From Pseudomonadota bacterium (GTDB lineage Bacteria; Desulfobacterota; Desulfarculia; Desulfarculales; Desulfarculaceae): 64,000 bases of DNA. Of the stretch, positions 17,120 through 25,208 are shown one piece after another. Where the stretch lies: NCBI GenBank assembly GCA_018896025.1, contig JAHIND010000026.1:1-64000 (forward strand). The letters are read 5' to 3'. Position numbers and translations under genes: made by a program. Position 1 is the stretch's first letter, and each line of letters starts with the position of its first letter. Under the pieces are notes generated by a model that had not been told where the DNA came from, searched no databases, and saw only the letters and a list, made by a program, of their open reading frames with translations.

Positions 17120-17806
17120 ATGAGAAAGCTTGCCCCGTTTATCATGGCCTTGTGTCTGTTGGCGCTGGCCCTGCCCGCTTGGGCGGACAGCATCTCCCCC
17201 CTGGATATCGGCTTCAGCCGCATCACCGGCAACTCCAGCCAAGGGGATCAGGTAAATCTGAACGTAAACGTAAGCCAGGTGGACGCCAACACCGTGCAGT
17301 TCACTTTCAGCAACTTGAGCGGCATCGAGTCGGTGGTTTCGGAAATTTATTTCCAGGACTTGGACGGGATGCTCGCCCGCTATCAGATCCTCAACGACCA
17401 GAACACCGGCAAGGTGGAGTTTGAAGCGGGGGCCAAGCCCGCCAACCTGCCCGGCGGCCAGGACATTTCCTTCAGCACCTCCTATGCCATGCAGGCGGAA
17501 AACCCCTCGCCCAAGTACGGCATCAACCCCAACGAGACCCTGGTCATCTACGTAGACCTCAAAGAGGGGGTGACCGTGGCCACCCTGCTGGCGGGCCTGA
17601 ATAGCGGCAGCGTCCGCATCGGGGCGCACGTGCAGTCCATCGCGGGCGGCACCAGCGACTCTTATGTGAGCGATCCCGGCGGCGGCGGCGGAACGGCGGG
17701 CGCGCCCGAACCGGGCACCATGGCCCTGATGGGCTCGGGCCTGCTGGCCGGTTGGCTGGTCAGAAGGAAGCGGGGACGCAAGGGCGGCAAGGGTTCGCCC
17801 GCCTAA
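17120..17806 (+). CDS. PEP-CTERM sorted exported protein
   Basis: 228 aa. Signal peptide (1-22, cleavage after AWA-D). The mature part is beta-rich and Asn/Ser-rich (VNLNVNVSQVDANTVQFTFSN). After a Gly run (GGGGG) the C-terminus has the complete PEP-CTERM signal: APEPGTMALMGSGLLAGWLV followed by RRKRGRKGGK, that is, PEP motif, TM helix and basic tail. Such proteins are cleaved and attached outside the cell by exosortase EpsH/XrtA, usually alongside exopolysaccharide. No exosortase is in this window. The start is the ATG with GAGAGGGTG upstream; an upstream TTG lacks a ribosome-binding site. Confidence 0.9.
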   Translation: MRKLAPFIMALCLLALALPAWADSISPLDIGFSRITGNSSQGDQVNLNVNVSQVDANTVQFTFSNLSGIESVVSEIYFQDLDGMLARYQILNDQNTGKVEFEAGAKPANLPGGQDISFSTSYAMQAENPSPKYGINPNETLVIYVDLKEGVTVATLLAGLNSGSVRIGAHVQSIAGGTSDSYVSDPGGGGGTAGAPEPGTMALMGSGLLAGWLVRRKRGRKGGKGSPA

Positions 17807-17826
17807 CCGCAGTAGCAAACAAGCGC

Positions 17827-17859
17827 AAGGGCCGTCCCCCAGGGGGCGGCCCTTTTTTT
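17827..17859 (+). terminator. rho-independent terminator after PEP-CTERM gene
   Basis: AAGGGCCG pairs with CGGCCCTT around a C5/G5 inner stem, followed by TTTTTTT at 17853-17859. Confidence 0.88.
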
Positions 17860-17949
17860 GCGCCCGGCTGTGCCGCTGCCAGGCGCACCCCCCACAAGGC
17901 CGTGGCTTTTATGCGAAGTGGCGCGAGCAGCCTTAAGGAAATATCCGGC

Positions 17950-18870
17950 CTAGAGAGGCGGGGGCTCGGTTTCCGGCTCCTGCCGCTTTTTGCGCAGCCA
18001 GGGGCTGGAAGCCAGCAGGTACAGGATCACCCCGGCCCACACCAGGCCGAAGGTGAACATGCGGGCCGGGGAGACCACCTCGTTGAACAGGGTGACCGCC
18101 AGCACGAACTGGATGCTGGGCCCGATGTACTGCATGACGCCCACCACGTGCAGGGGCACCCGCCGAGCCCCGGCGGTGAACCAGATCAGGGGCACGGCGG
18201 TGATGATCCCGGCGCAGGCCAGCAGCAGGGAGATGCCCCAGCCGCCCTGGCCGAAGACCAGCTCGCCGTGGAAGCCCATCCACAGCAGCCAGATCAGGGC
18301 TAGCGGGGTGATGAGCGCGGTCTCCACCAACAGCCCGGCCACCGCCTCTATCTTCACCGTCTTGCGAATCAGGCCGTAGGTGCTGAAGGTAAAGGCCAGG
18401 CTCAGGGCGATCCAGAGCCCCCCACCCTGGTGCAACAGGGCGTTGAGGGTGCCCAGGGCGGCCAGGCCCATGGCCATCAACTGCAAGCGGCTGGGGCGCT
18501 CCTTCAGAAAGATCATGCCCATGGCCAGGGTGACCAGGGGGGAGATGAAGTAGCCCAGGCTGGAGGCCAGCACTTGGTCGCTCGCCACCGAGTAGATGTA
18601 GATGAGCCAGTTAAGGGTAACGAGGGTCGCGCTGATTAAAAGGGTGACCAACACCCTGGGCTGGGCCAGGGAGCGCCGCAGCTCTCCCCACTGCCGCCAC
18701 AGGGCGATGAGGAAAATGCATACGGGCAGGCACCACACGATGCGGTGAGCCAGGATCTCCAGGGGCGAGGCCACGCTGACCGCCTTGATGTACAGGGGGA
18801 ACAGGCCCCACCACACGAAGGCGCCCAAGGACAGGAGATAACCGGTGGTGGTGTAAGAGGGACGCTGCAA
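17950..18870 (-). CDS. rarD: RarD/EamA-family permease
   Basis: 306 aa with ten predicted membrane helices, typical of RarD. Signature stretches are LSLGAFVWWGLFPLYIKAV (13-31), ILAHRIVWCLPVCIFL (39-54), NWLIYIYSVASDQVLASSLG (about 87-106) and YIGPSIQFVLAV (about 244-255). RarD-type transporters belong to the drug/metabolite superfamily; the substrate is not known. The start must be TTG at 18868-18870, since an in-frame TGA lies three codons upstream and no ATG lies between. It converges on the PEP-CTERM terminator. Confidence 0.9.
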   Translation of the reverse strand: MQRPSYTTTGYLLSLGAFVWWGLFPLYIKAVSVASPLEILAHRIVWCLPVCIFLIALWRQWGELRRSLAQPRVLVTLLISATLVTLNWLIYIYSVASDQVLASSLGYFISPLVTLAMGMIFLKERPSRLQLMAMGLAALGTLNALLHQGGGLWIALSLAFTFSTYGLIRKTVKIEAVAGLLVETALITPLALIWLLWMGFHGELVFGQGGWGISLLLACAGIITAVPLIWFTAGARRVPLHVVGVMQYIGPSIQFVLAVTLFNEVVSPARMFTFGLVWAGVILYLLASSPWLRKKRQEPETEPPPL

Positions 18871-18890
18871 TTTATTTCATCCGTTCATCT

Positions 18891-19150
18891 GGCCCGCATA
18901 TTTCATGAGGGCCGTGCGTCCGGCTGCGCCAGGCACCGGCATACGGCGTTGCTGGCGGCGCTCGGGCCTCGACGTAGCTTCAGCTACGCCTGCGGCCCTC
19001 ACTTGCCAGACGCCTTGTCTGCCGGCGGCTGGCTGTGCCGGCGATGGGCGCAAACCTGTTCCTAGATAATTAGCGTCTTCTTTTAATAGCAGTTCCAGGA
19101 ATAGTGGTCTGTTGCCCTTTGCCACCCAGCCCTCATAAAATATGCGGGCT
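18891..19150. repeat. family E copy flanked by 23-bp inverted repeats
   Basis: The outer pair is 18891-18913 and 19128-19150: GCCCGCATATTTYATGAGGGC in opposite orientations. Each unit is itself a small hairpin whose closing bases covary (GGCCC/GGGCC on the left, AGCCC/GGGCT on the right). Between them is a family E copy (18919-19041) with central stem CGTAGC/GCTACG. The reading frame through it is repeat-derived. Confidence 0.75.
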
Positions 19151-19383
19151 GGCAAAACATTTGAGGGCCGCGCCACCGCGACCCTCCTTTGCAAGATTAC
19201 GCCGGGGCGGGACCCCTCGCCAGTGCTAAAGTTAATTGTTCCAGTCATTTTAAATAGATTCTAAACAACGAGATGACCTGTGTATTTGATAGGGTGAGGC
19301 CTCGGGCAGGGCGGCGCGGGGGAAACTCCGGCAAAACCGCCGTGGAAGCCAGAAAACCGGGAGCAAGCGGGCGGGGCGGCCAA

Positions 19384-19420
19384 GCAGGCGGGTTAAATTC
19401 TATTTAACCCGTCCCCCTGC
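19384..19420. other. strong hairpin in thiolase upstream region
   Basis: Perfect 10-bp arms CGGGTTAAAT and ATTTAACCCG (19389-19398 and 19402-19411) with a TCT loop, extended by GCAGG/CCTGC outside. It lies about 150 bp upstream of the likely thiolase promoter. The rest of 19151-19550 holds no gene that I can support. Confidence 0.6.
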
Positions 19421-19550
19421 CGTCAAATGGTCTGACCTGGGGGTGAGTGGCCGCTCGGTGGTGGTTTTAACGCGCCAACTGGCTGAACCCTCATTCATTT
19501 CAAGGGGTTGCGGGCAGTTTTATGGCTATAGACCTAATAAAAACAATAGC

Positions 19551-19577
19551 TTGACTCCACATACCGCCTTGTATTAT
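19551..19577 (+). promoter_or_regulatory. candidate sigma-70 promoter of thiolase gene
   Basis: TTGACT (19551-19556), 15-bp spacer, TATTAT (19572-19577). Both boxes match 5 of 6 positions, but the spacer is short. The start codon follows about 50 bp later. Confidence 0.45.
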
Positions 19578-19628
19578 TCTGCCCATCTACCTGAAATAAA
19601 CCTATAGCCAGTACCTGGGAGGGACGAG

Positions 19629-20831
19629 GTGAAGGACAAGCGCGACGCGGTAATCGTAGCCATGGGGCGTAGCGCCATCGGTGATTTTGGCGGTTCCCTG
19701 GCCAAGGTGCGGGCCCACGACCTGGCCGCCCAGGTGATGACGGCGGTGCTGGAGCAATCCGGTGTGGACCCGGCCCTGCTGGACGACGTGATCCTGGGCG
19801 ACTGCATGCAGTGCCCGGACGAGGCCAACACCGCCCGCACCGCCATGCTCAAGGCGGGCATCCCGGTGGACGTCCCGGCGGTGACCATCCAGCGCCAGTG
19901 CTCCAGCGCCATGCAGGCCCTGGGCATGGCCGCCACCTACATCAAGGCCGGCGAGTACGAGCTGGCCCTGGCCGGCGGCGTGGAGTCCATGTCCAACGCG
20001 CCCTACGTCAGCTACGACACCCGCTGGGGAGCGCGCCTGACCCACAAGGGCCTACAGGACTCCATGTGGGAGATGCTGCACTCGGGCTCCACCCTTTTGG
20101 CCCCTCCCGGCTACATCATGGGCCAGACCGCCGAGAACCTGGCCCGCAAGTACGACATCTCCCGCGAAGACCAGGACGTGGTAGCGCTCCGCAGCCATCA
20201 CAACGCCGAGGCGGCCATCACCGGCGGCAAGTTCAAGGGCGAGATCATTCCCATCGCGGTGCCCCAGCGCAAGGGCGAGCCCAAGATGTTCGACACCGAC
20301 GAGCACGTGCGCCGGGGCCTGGCCATGGGCGACCTCTCGCGCCTGAAGCCCGCCTTCGCCAAGGACGGCACGGTGACCGCGGGCAACGCGTCGGGCCTCA
20401 ACGACGGCTCGGCCATTTGCATCGTGGCCAGCCGGGCCAAGGCCGAGGAACTGGGCCTGACCCCCCTGGCCAAGATTCACTCCTTTGCCGCGGCGGGCTG
20501 CCCCCCGGAGATCATGGGCTGGGGGCCGGTGCCCTCCACCCAGAAGCTGCTCAAAAAAACCGGGGTAAAGCTCAGCGACATAGAGCTGATCGAGCTCAAC
20601 GAGGCCTTTGCCGCCCAGTACCTGGCCTGCGAGCGGGGCCTGGACCTGAACCGCGAGATCACCAACGTCAACGGCTCCGGCGTGGGCCTGGGCCATCCGG
20701 TGGGCTGCACCGGGGCGCGCATCGTCATCTCCCTCTTGGGAGAGATGAAGCGCCGGGGCAACACCCTGGGCCTGGCCACCCTGTGCGTGGGCGGCGGCAT
20801 GGGCATGTCCATGCTGGTGGAAAACGAGTAA
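19629..20831 (+). CDS. acetyl-CoA C-acyltransferase (thiolase)
   Basis: 400 aa. Condenses two acyl-CoA or cleaves 3-ketoacyl-CoA. Nucleophile Cys91 is in TIQRQCSSAMQAL, the catalytic His in GSGVGLGHPVGCTGAR (about 350-365), and the second Cys in LCVGGGMGMSML at the C-terminus; GLNDGSAICIV is also typical. Start is GTG at 19629 after GGGAGGGAC. The next gene on the strand is an acyl-CoA dehydrogenase. With the CoA-transferase at 47830 this fits C4/fatty acyl-CoA metabolism. Biosynthetic (AtoB/PhaA-like) versus degradative use cannot be settled. Confidence 0.94.
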   Translation: MKDKRDAVIVAMGRSAIGDFGGSLAKVRAHDLAAQVMTAVLEQSGVDPALLDDVILGDCMQCPDEANTARTAMLKAGIPVDVPAVTIQRQCSSAMQALGMAATYIKAGEYELALAGGVESMSNAPYVSYDTRWGARLTHKGLQDSMWEMLHSGSTLLAPPGYIMGQTAENLARKYDISREDQDVVALRSHHNAEAAITGGKFKGEIIPIAVPQRKGEPKMFDTDEHVRRGLAMGDLSRLKPAFAKDGTVTAGNASGLNDGSAICIVASRAKAEELGLTPLAKIHSFAAAGCPPEIMGWGPVPSTQKLLKKTGVKLSDIELIELNEAFAAQYLACERGLDLNREITNVNGSGVGLGHPVGCTGARIVISLLGEMKRRGNTLGLATLCVGGGMGMSMLVENE

Positions 20832-20840
20832 GAGGGAAGA

Positions 20841-21081
20841 TGGGGGGAAACTTTTTTGCAAAAAAGTTTCCCCCCAAACCCCCCTTCAAAAAACCTTCAG
20901 GGTTGCCATTTTTGGGCAATCTCTGGCGAGATTACCCAAAAATGGCAACCTGGGGTTTGAGGGGGATACCCGTTTAAACCTTTTGGGGCTCGGCCTCGCC
21001 GAGCATCAAAATCATTAAACGAGAGAGTTCTTTGGGAGGGGGTCCGGGGGAGCCCTTTCTTGCAAGAAAGGGCTCCCCCGG
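20841..21081. other. array of large palindromes between thiolase and acyl-CoA dehydrogenase
   Basis: Four stem-loops in 241 bp: 20841-20876 (perfect 36-bp palindrome, G6/C6 outside and T6-GC-A6 inside), 20901-20950 (23-bp arms, one mismatch, TGGC loop), about 20988-21004 (GCTCGGC/GCCGAGC) and 21044-21081 (perfect 38-bp palindrome). Complementary C- and G-runs at about 20877-20889 and 20952-20965 could enclose the second hairpin. It may terminate thiolase transcripts, attenuate the dehydrogenase, or protect mRNA ends. Confidence 0.9.
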
Positions 21082-21100
21082 CAGACTTCAGGAGGGAATC

Positions 21101-22261
21101 ATGCAGTACGGGTTGACCGAAGAGCAAATCATGCTGCGCGACACGGTGCGGCGTTTGGCGGTGGAGCAGATTTTGCCGGGCGCGGCGGCTCGTGACGAGA
21201 AGGAGGAGTTTGCCTGGGACGCGGTGGAGGTGTTCCGGGAGAACGGCCTTTTCGCCTGCGACTTCAAGGAGGAGTACGGCGGGGCCCAGATGGGCATGTT
21301 GGCCTTTTGCCTGGCGGTGGAAGAGGTGGCCAAGGTCTGCGCCAGCTCTTCGGTGATCCTGTTGGTGCACGAGCTGGGGGCCATGCCCATGATGCTGGCG
21401 GGCAGCGCGGAGCAGAAGGCCAAGTGGTTCCCCGGCCTGGCCAGCGGCGAACATCTGGTGGCCTTCGGGCTCACCGAGCCGGGGGCGGGCAGCGACGTGG
21501 CGGGCCTGCGCACCCGTGCGGTTAAAAAGGGCGACAAGTACGTCATCAACGGCACCAAGCAGTTCATCAGCCACGCCGACGTGGCCCAGTACATCTGCGT
21601 GGCGGCGGTGACCGACCCGGAGAAGGCCCCCCACAAGGGCGCCCAGAGCATCATCGTGGTGGAAAAGGGCACGCCCGGCCTGAGCATCGGCAAAAAAGAG
21701 CACAAGATGGGCATCCACGGCTCCACCACCTGCGAGGTGATTTTCGAGGACTGCGAGGTGCCGGCCGAGAACCTTCTGGGCAACGAGGGCGACGGCTTCC
21801 CCATCCTGATGAAGACCCTGGACTTCACCCGCCCCTGCGTGGCGGCCCAGGCCCTGGGCATCGCCCAGGGGGCTTTGGACTACGCAGTGGACTATGCCAA
21901 GGAGCGGGTGCAGTTCGGCCGGGCGATCATCAAGAACCAGGGCCTGCAGTGGATGCTGGCGGACATGGACACCCAGGTGGAGGCGGCCCGCCAACTGGTT
22001 TACAAGACCTGCGCGGTGTTCGAGCAGGTGCCCAAGGACCTGAGCCGGGTGCCGGTGGAGGCCATGCGCCTGTCGGCCATGGCCAAGCTGTTCGCCGGAG
22101 AGACGGCCATGAAGGTGACCACCGACGCGGTGCAGGTGTTGGGCGGCTACGGCTACGTGCGGGAGTATCCGGTGGAGCGCATGATGCGCGACGCCAAGAT
22201 CACCCAGATCTACGAGGGCACCAGCCAGGTGCAGAAGATGGTTATCGGAGGACTTCTGTAG
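21101..22261 (+). CDS. acyl-CoA dehydrogenase (short-chain/butyryl type)
   Basis: 386 aa. FAD-dependent alpha-beta oxidation of acyl-CoA thioesters. Family motifs: FGLTEPGAGSDVAGLRT (about 120-136), the substrate/FAD loop KQFISHADVAQYI, ERVQFGRAIIKNQGLQWMLADM (about 267-288), QVLGGYGYVREYPVERMMRDAKI, and the catalytic base Glu in IYEGTSQVQ near the C-terminus. This order and length fit Bcd-like enzymes that pass electrons to EtfAB; no etfAB is adjacent. Start ATG follows GGAGGG by 5 nt and lies 19 bp after a 38-bp palindrome, so translation initiation may feel that structure. Confidence 0.94.
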   Translation: MQYGLTEEQIMLRDTVRRLAVEQILPGAAARDEKEEFAWDAVEVFRENGLFACDFKEEYGGAQMGMLAFCLAVEEVAKVCASSSVILLVHELGAMPMMLAGSAEQKAKWFPGLASGEHLVAFGLTEPGAGSDVAGLRTRAVKKGDKYVINGTKQFISHADVAQYICVAAVTDPEKAPHKGAQSIIVVEKGTPGLSIGKKEHKMGIHGSTTCEVIFEDCEVPAENLLGNEGDGFPILMKTLDFTRPCVAAQALGIAQGALDYAVDYAKERVQFGRAIIKNQGLQWMLADMDTQVEAARQLVYKTCAVFEQVPKDLSRVPVEAMRLSAMAKLFAGETAMKVTTDAVQVLGGYGYVREYPVERMMRDAKITQIYEGTSQVQKMVIGGLL

Positions 22262-22384
22262 GAGGGAAGTCTCCTCTGCCGTAGGCGCTTTGCCTGCGCG
22301 GGAGGGGAGAGAGAGACGGGTTGAACGACGACGTTTCCGGGCTGCGGGGCTTGGGGGCGTTCGGTTCGATCCACAAGGGGGAGG

Positions 22385-22417
22385 GGGAGCGTTCCATGTG
22401 AACGCTCCCTTTTTTTA
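22385..22417 (+). terminator. rho-independent terminator after acyl-CoA dehydrogenase
   Basis: Perfect 10-bp arms GGGAGCGTTC and GAACGCTCCC (22385-22394, 22400-22409) with a CATGT loop, followed by TTTTTTTATTT. Confidence 0.92.
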
Positions 22418-22423
22418 TTTACG

Positions 22424-22662
22424 CGGCTTCGCCAGGAAGCACTGCCGACAACGCAGCCCCCGGCCACCTGGCGCAGCCGCCTGGCGTGGTCAGCAGTCAG
22501 CAAAATTCTAGATTAGCGTAGGTTGGGTAGAGCGAAGCGAAACCCAACAGTACCCATTGTCGTTGCGAGGAGCGGCAAATGCCGCGACGAAGCAATCTCT
22601 GTTAGACACGACCAGTCGCGAAAAATCCAAGGGCGTAGGGGCGGGGTTTATCCCCGCCCTCT
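22424..22662. repeat. repeat cluster: truncated E, A, C, inverted B
   Basis: Decayed family E fragments about 22424-22490 (GGCTTCGCCAG at one end), family A 22516-22551, family C 22558-22600, inverse family B 22636-22662. No gene is seen from 22262 to 23108. Confidence 0.8.
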
Positions 22663-22675
22663 TTGTCTATAGCCC

Positions 22676-22865
22676 ATAGCCGTCATTGCGAGGCCGGGCA
22701 GAGGCCAAGGCCTGTTGGAGCAGGGTCGCCCGTCCTGCCCGGCCGTGGCAATCTTCCGTTTCCTTTGTCATGCCTTGGTTCATGGGGCGAGGCCATCCCG
22801 CCTGGGGGAAGGCGAAGATCGCCACGTCGCATCTCCCCAGAGATGCTCCTCGCGATGACGGCTAT
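22676..22865. repeat. family D MITE-like element
   Basis: ATAGCCGTCATTGCGAGG at the left and CCTCGCGATGACGGCTAT at the right, with the usual interior words (CGGCCGTGGCAATCTTCC, GGCGAAGATCGCCACGTCGC). Confidence 0.88.
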
Positions 22866-22911
22866 GGCTGGATCGGGAGTCAGACAGACGGAACCGTCTA
22901 GTTAAAACAGA

Positions 22912-23066
22912 GATTGCTTCGTCGCTACGCTCCTCGCAACGACACAGGGCTTTGTTGTGAGCGTGTCGGTTGGGTTGAGAGTGCAGCCCGAAGCCCAACA
23001 AATACCTAATTCAACAATCAGCAGGAACTTGTTGGGCTTCGCTTCGCTCAACCCAACCTACGCTAT
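22912..23066. repeat. inverted C, variant A and inverted A copies
   Basis: Family C in inverse orientation 22912-22946, a variant A copy 22968-23003 (GAGAGTGCAGCCCGAAGCCC) and a standard A copy in inverse orientation 23029-23066. They form a head-to-head pair of A elements just before the 3' end of rtcB. Confidence 0.78.
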
Positions 23067-23108
23067 TGCTGGAAAAGGTGACGGTGCGGCCCGAGGCCCA
23101 ATGATTTT

Positions 23109-24542
23109 CTACCCCTTCACCACCGCCAAGGGCCGGGTCTTGGCCACCATGGTGGCGATGCCCGCCCCGTGCATCACCCGGACCACCTGATCCACGTCCT
23201 TGTAGGCCTCGGGCATCTCCTCGGCCAGGGTCTTGCCGCTGGCCGCGCGCACCACCACATGCCGGGCGGCCAACTCGGCTCGGAGGTCGCGGCCCCTGGC
23301 GGCCTTCTTGGCCTGGGTGCGGCTCATGGCCCGGCCCGCGCCGTGGGCCGCGCTGGCAAAGGTCTCGGCCATGGCCCGCGCCGTGCCCACGCACACGTAG
23401 CTGGCCGTGCCCATGTCGCCGGGGATGAGCACCGGCTGGCCCACCCCTTGGTAGCGGCCCGGCAGCTCGGGGTGCCCCGGCCCCAGGGCGCGGGTGGCCC
23501 CCTTGCGGTGCACGATCAGTTCTTTTTGTTTGCCGCCCACTAGGTGCTTCTCGCGCTTGGCCACGTTGTGGGCCACATCGTAGACCAGGCCCAGGCCCAA
23601 CGCGGCGGGCCCCAGGCCCAGCACCCGGCCCAACACCTCGCGGCAGGCCTGGGAGAGAAGCTGGCGGTTGTTGAAGGCGAAGTTGGCCGCCGCGGCCATG
23701 GCGGCCAGGTAGTCGCGGCCCACCGGGCTGGCGGGCGGGGCGGCGATGAGCTGGCGGTCCGGGGGGCGCAGGGCGTCGGGGTCCTTGGCCAGGCGTTTCA
23801 AGTAGTCGTCGCACACCTGATGGCCCAGGCCCCGGGAGCCGGAGTGCAGCCACAGCACCAGCATGCCCTGGCTCAGGCCGAAGGCCTCGGCGGCCCGAGG
23901 GTCGTAAATTTCCTCCACCACGGCCAGCTCGATGAAGTGGTTGCCCGCCCCCAGGCTGCCCGCCTGGCCCCGGCCCCGCTGCAAGGCCCGGGAGCTAACC
24001 GCCGTGGGGTCGGCTCCGGGCAGGGCGCCCTCGGCCTCGCAGAACTCCAGGTCCGAGGCCGTGCCCTGCCCCCGGCCCACCGCCCAGGCAGCACCTTGCA
24101 CCAGGATTTGGTTCAGTTCCTTGTCCGCTAGCTGGTGGGCTCCGCCCATGCCCACCCCGGCGGGCACCGAGGCGGCCAGGGCGTCGGCCAGGGCGGTCAG
24201 GCGCGCCTCGCCGACCTCATCGGCCATCAGCTTGGAGCGCAGCAGGCGCACGCCGCAGTTGATGTCATAGCCCACCCCGCCGGGGGAGACGATGCCCTCG
24301 ACGGGGTCGAAGGCCCCCACCCCACCGATGGGGAAGCCGTAGCCCTGGTGGGCGTCGGGCATGGCCAGGGCCGGGCCCACGATGCCCGGCAAACAGGCCA
24401 CGCCCCTAAGTTGCTTCAGGGTGCCGTCGCCCTCCAGGGCGCGAGTCAGCTCACCGTCGGCGTAGACCACCGCCGGGCAGCGCATCTCCCCCTCCTGGGG
24501 CATGCGCCAGCGCCAGCCGTCTATTTTCTCCAGCTTAGCCAT
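23109..24542 (-). CDS. rtcB: RNA-splicing ligase RtcB
   Basis: 477 aa, normal for RtcB. It joins RNA 2',3'-cyclic phosphate or 3'-phosphate ends to 5'-OH ends, using Mn2+ and GTP. Motifs: MPDAHQGYGFPIGGV, SPGGVGYDINCGVRL with the metal-binding Cys, GAGNHFIELAVV, HSGSRGLG, VYDVAHN, and HGAGRAMSR, whose His takes the GMP, before the C-terminal MVAKTRPLAVVKG. Start ATG 24540-24542 gives the standard N-terminus; the frame runs on upstream without support. Archease, its activator, lies 208 bp upstream on the same strand, with a family E repeat between. Confidence 0.95.
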   Translation of the reverse strand: MAKLEKIDGWRWRMPQEGEMRCPAVVYADGELTRALEGDGTLKQLRGVACLPGIVGPALAMPDAHQGYGFPIGGVGAFDPVEGIVSPGGVGYDINCGVRLLRSKLMADEVGEARLTALADALAASVPAGVGMGGAHQLADKELNQILVQGAAWAVGRGQGTASDLEFCEAEGALPGADPTAVSSRALQRGRGQAGSLGAGNHFIELAVVEEIYDPRAAEAFGLSQGMLVLWLHSGSRGLGHQVCDDYLKRLAKDPDALRPPDRQLIAAPPASPVGRDYLAAMAAAANFAFNNRQLLSQACREVLGRVLGLGPAALGLGLVYDVAHNVAKREKHLVGGKQKELIVHRKGATRALGPGHPELPGRYQGVGQPVLIPGDMGTASYVCVGTARAMAETFASAAHGAGRAMSRTQAKKAARGRDLRAELAARHVVVRAASGKTLAEEMPEAYKDVDQVVRVMHGAGIATMVAKTRPLAVVKG

Positions 24543-24626
24543 GACTCGTTCCAAAACCGGGCGGTAATGAATCGACACCGTGGTTTGAAAATATGCTGAT
24601 GAGCAAGGAAACTGCCCGCACCAAAC

Positions 24627-24749
24627 CCGGCACAGCCAGGCAGCGGCAGGCAAGGCGCCGACGAGCGACAAACGGAGCTGTAGCTTAGCCTACATCGAGT
24701 TTGGAGTGATGTCGGCAACGCCGCATCCCGCTGTTTGGCGAAGCCGACC
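24627..24749 (-). repeat. family E copy between archease and rtcB
   Basis: Inverse orientation: CGGCACAGCCAGG on the left and CTGTTTGGCGAAGCCG on the right; central hairpin GATGTAG/CTACAGC (one non-pairing position) about 24680-24700. It lies within the presumed archease-rtcB transcript and starts directly at the archease stop codon. Confidence 0.85.
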
Positions 24750-24750
24750 A

Positions 24751-25170
24751 CTAAACGTCAAGGATCACCTCGGCCCGCCAGCGCGACCCGATGGGCTCCA
24801 CCAAGGCCTGATGGTAGGTGACCGCCTTGACCGGCTCGTTGGCCCGGTGCTTTTGAAAGTCCGCCGGGATCACCCCCAGGCGGGCCTCCAGGGTGCCGGG
24901 GGTCAGCTCGCTCACCTTGGCCGCCACGGTGAGTAGCCCCTCGGCGTCCCACAGGTAGACCACCTCGGACAGTAGCTGCACCAGAAGCTCGGCGTAGTCC
25001 ACCCCCTGGAAGCTCACCGGCAGCCAGTCCAGCTCGCCGTCGCGCGGCCCGCTGACCATCAACTCGGCCAGGGAGGCCGGGGCTCCGGCGAAAAGCTCCT
25101 CCAGGCTGTCGGCTTGGACCCACAGCCCCAGGTCGGCGGTGTGCTCCATGGTTCCGGACCCGCTGCTCAT
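24751..25170 (-). CDS. archease (RtcB activator)
   Basis: 139 aa. Archease speeds guanylylation of RtcB and broadens its NTP use. The family signature is the N-terminal MEHTADLGLWVQADSLEELF (8-27) followed by a beta-rich body (VDYAELLVQLLSEVVYLWDAE) and the C-terminal KAVTYHQALVE, with the Asp and acidic residues that bind Ca/Mg. Placement just upstream of rtcB on the same strand confirms the pairing. GGGGTGA lies before the ATG. rtcA and rtcR are absent, so this is the minimal RtcB-archease set. Confidence 0.93.
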   Translation of the reverse strand: MSSGSGTMEHTADLGLWVQADSLEELFAGAPASLAELMVSGPRDGELDWLPVSFQGVDYAELLVQLLSEVVYLWDAEGLLTVAAKVSELTPGTLEARLGVIPADFQKHRANEPVKAVTYHQALVEPIGSRWRAEVILDV

Positions 25171-25208
25171 GCGTCACCCCGTGGCTGGAATTGCCTAAGA
25201 AGGCCGGG

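Noticed and set aside
18877..19248. 123-aa minus-strand frame next to rarD
   Set aside because: It consists of a family E element and its flanking inverted repeats.
19290..19450. Possible cobalamin- or molybdenum-cofactor-type riboswitch upstream of thiolase
   Set aside because: There are several stems and a GGAAGCC-like word, but the conserved box order of those riboswitches is not met; only the simple hairpin is reported.
22290..22511. tRNA-like GGTTCGATCC word and short frame
   Set aside because: No matching anticodon, D or acceptor stems could be drawn around it; the frame crosses a terminator and repeats.
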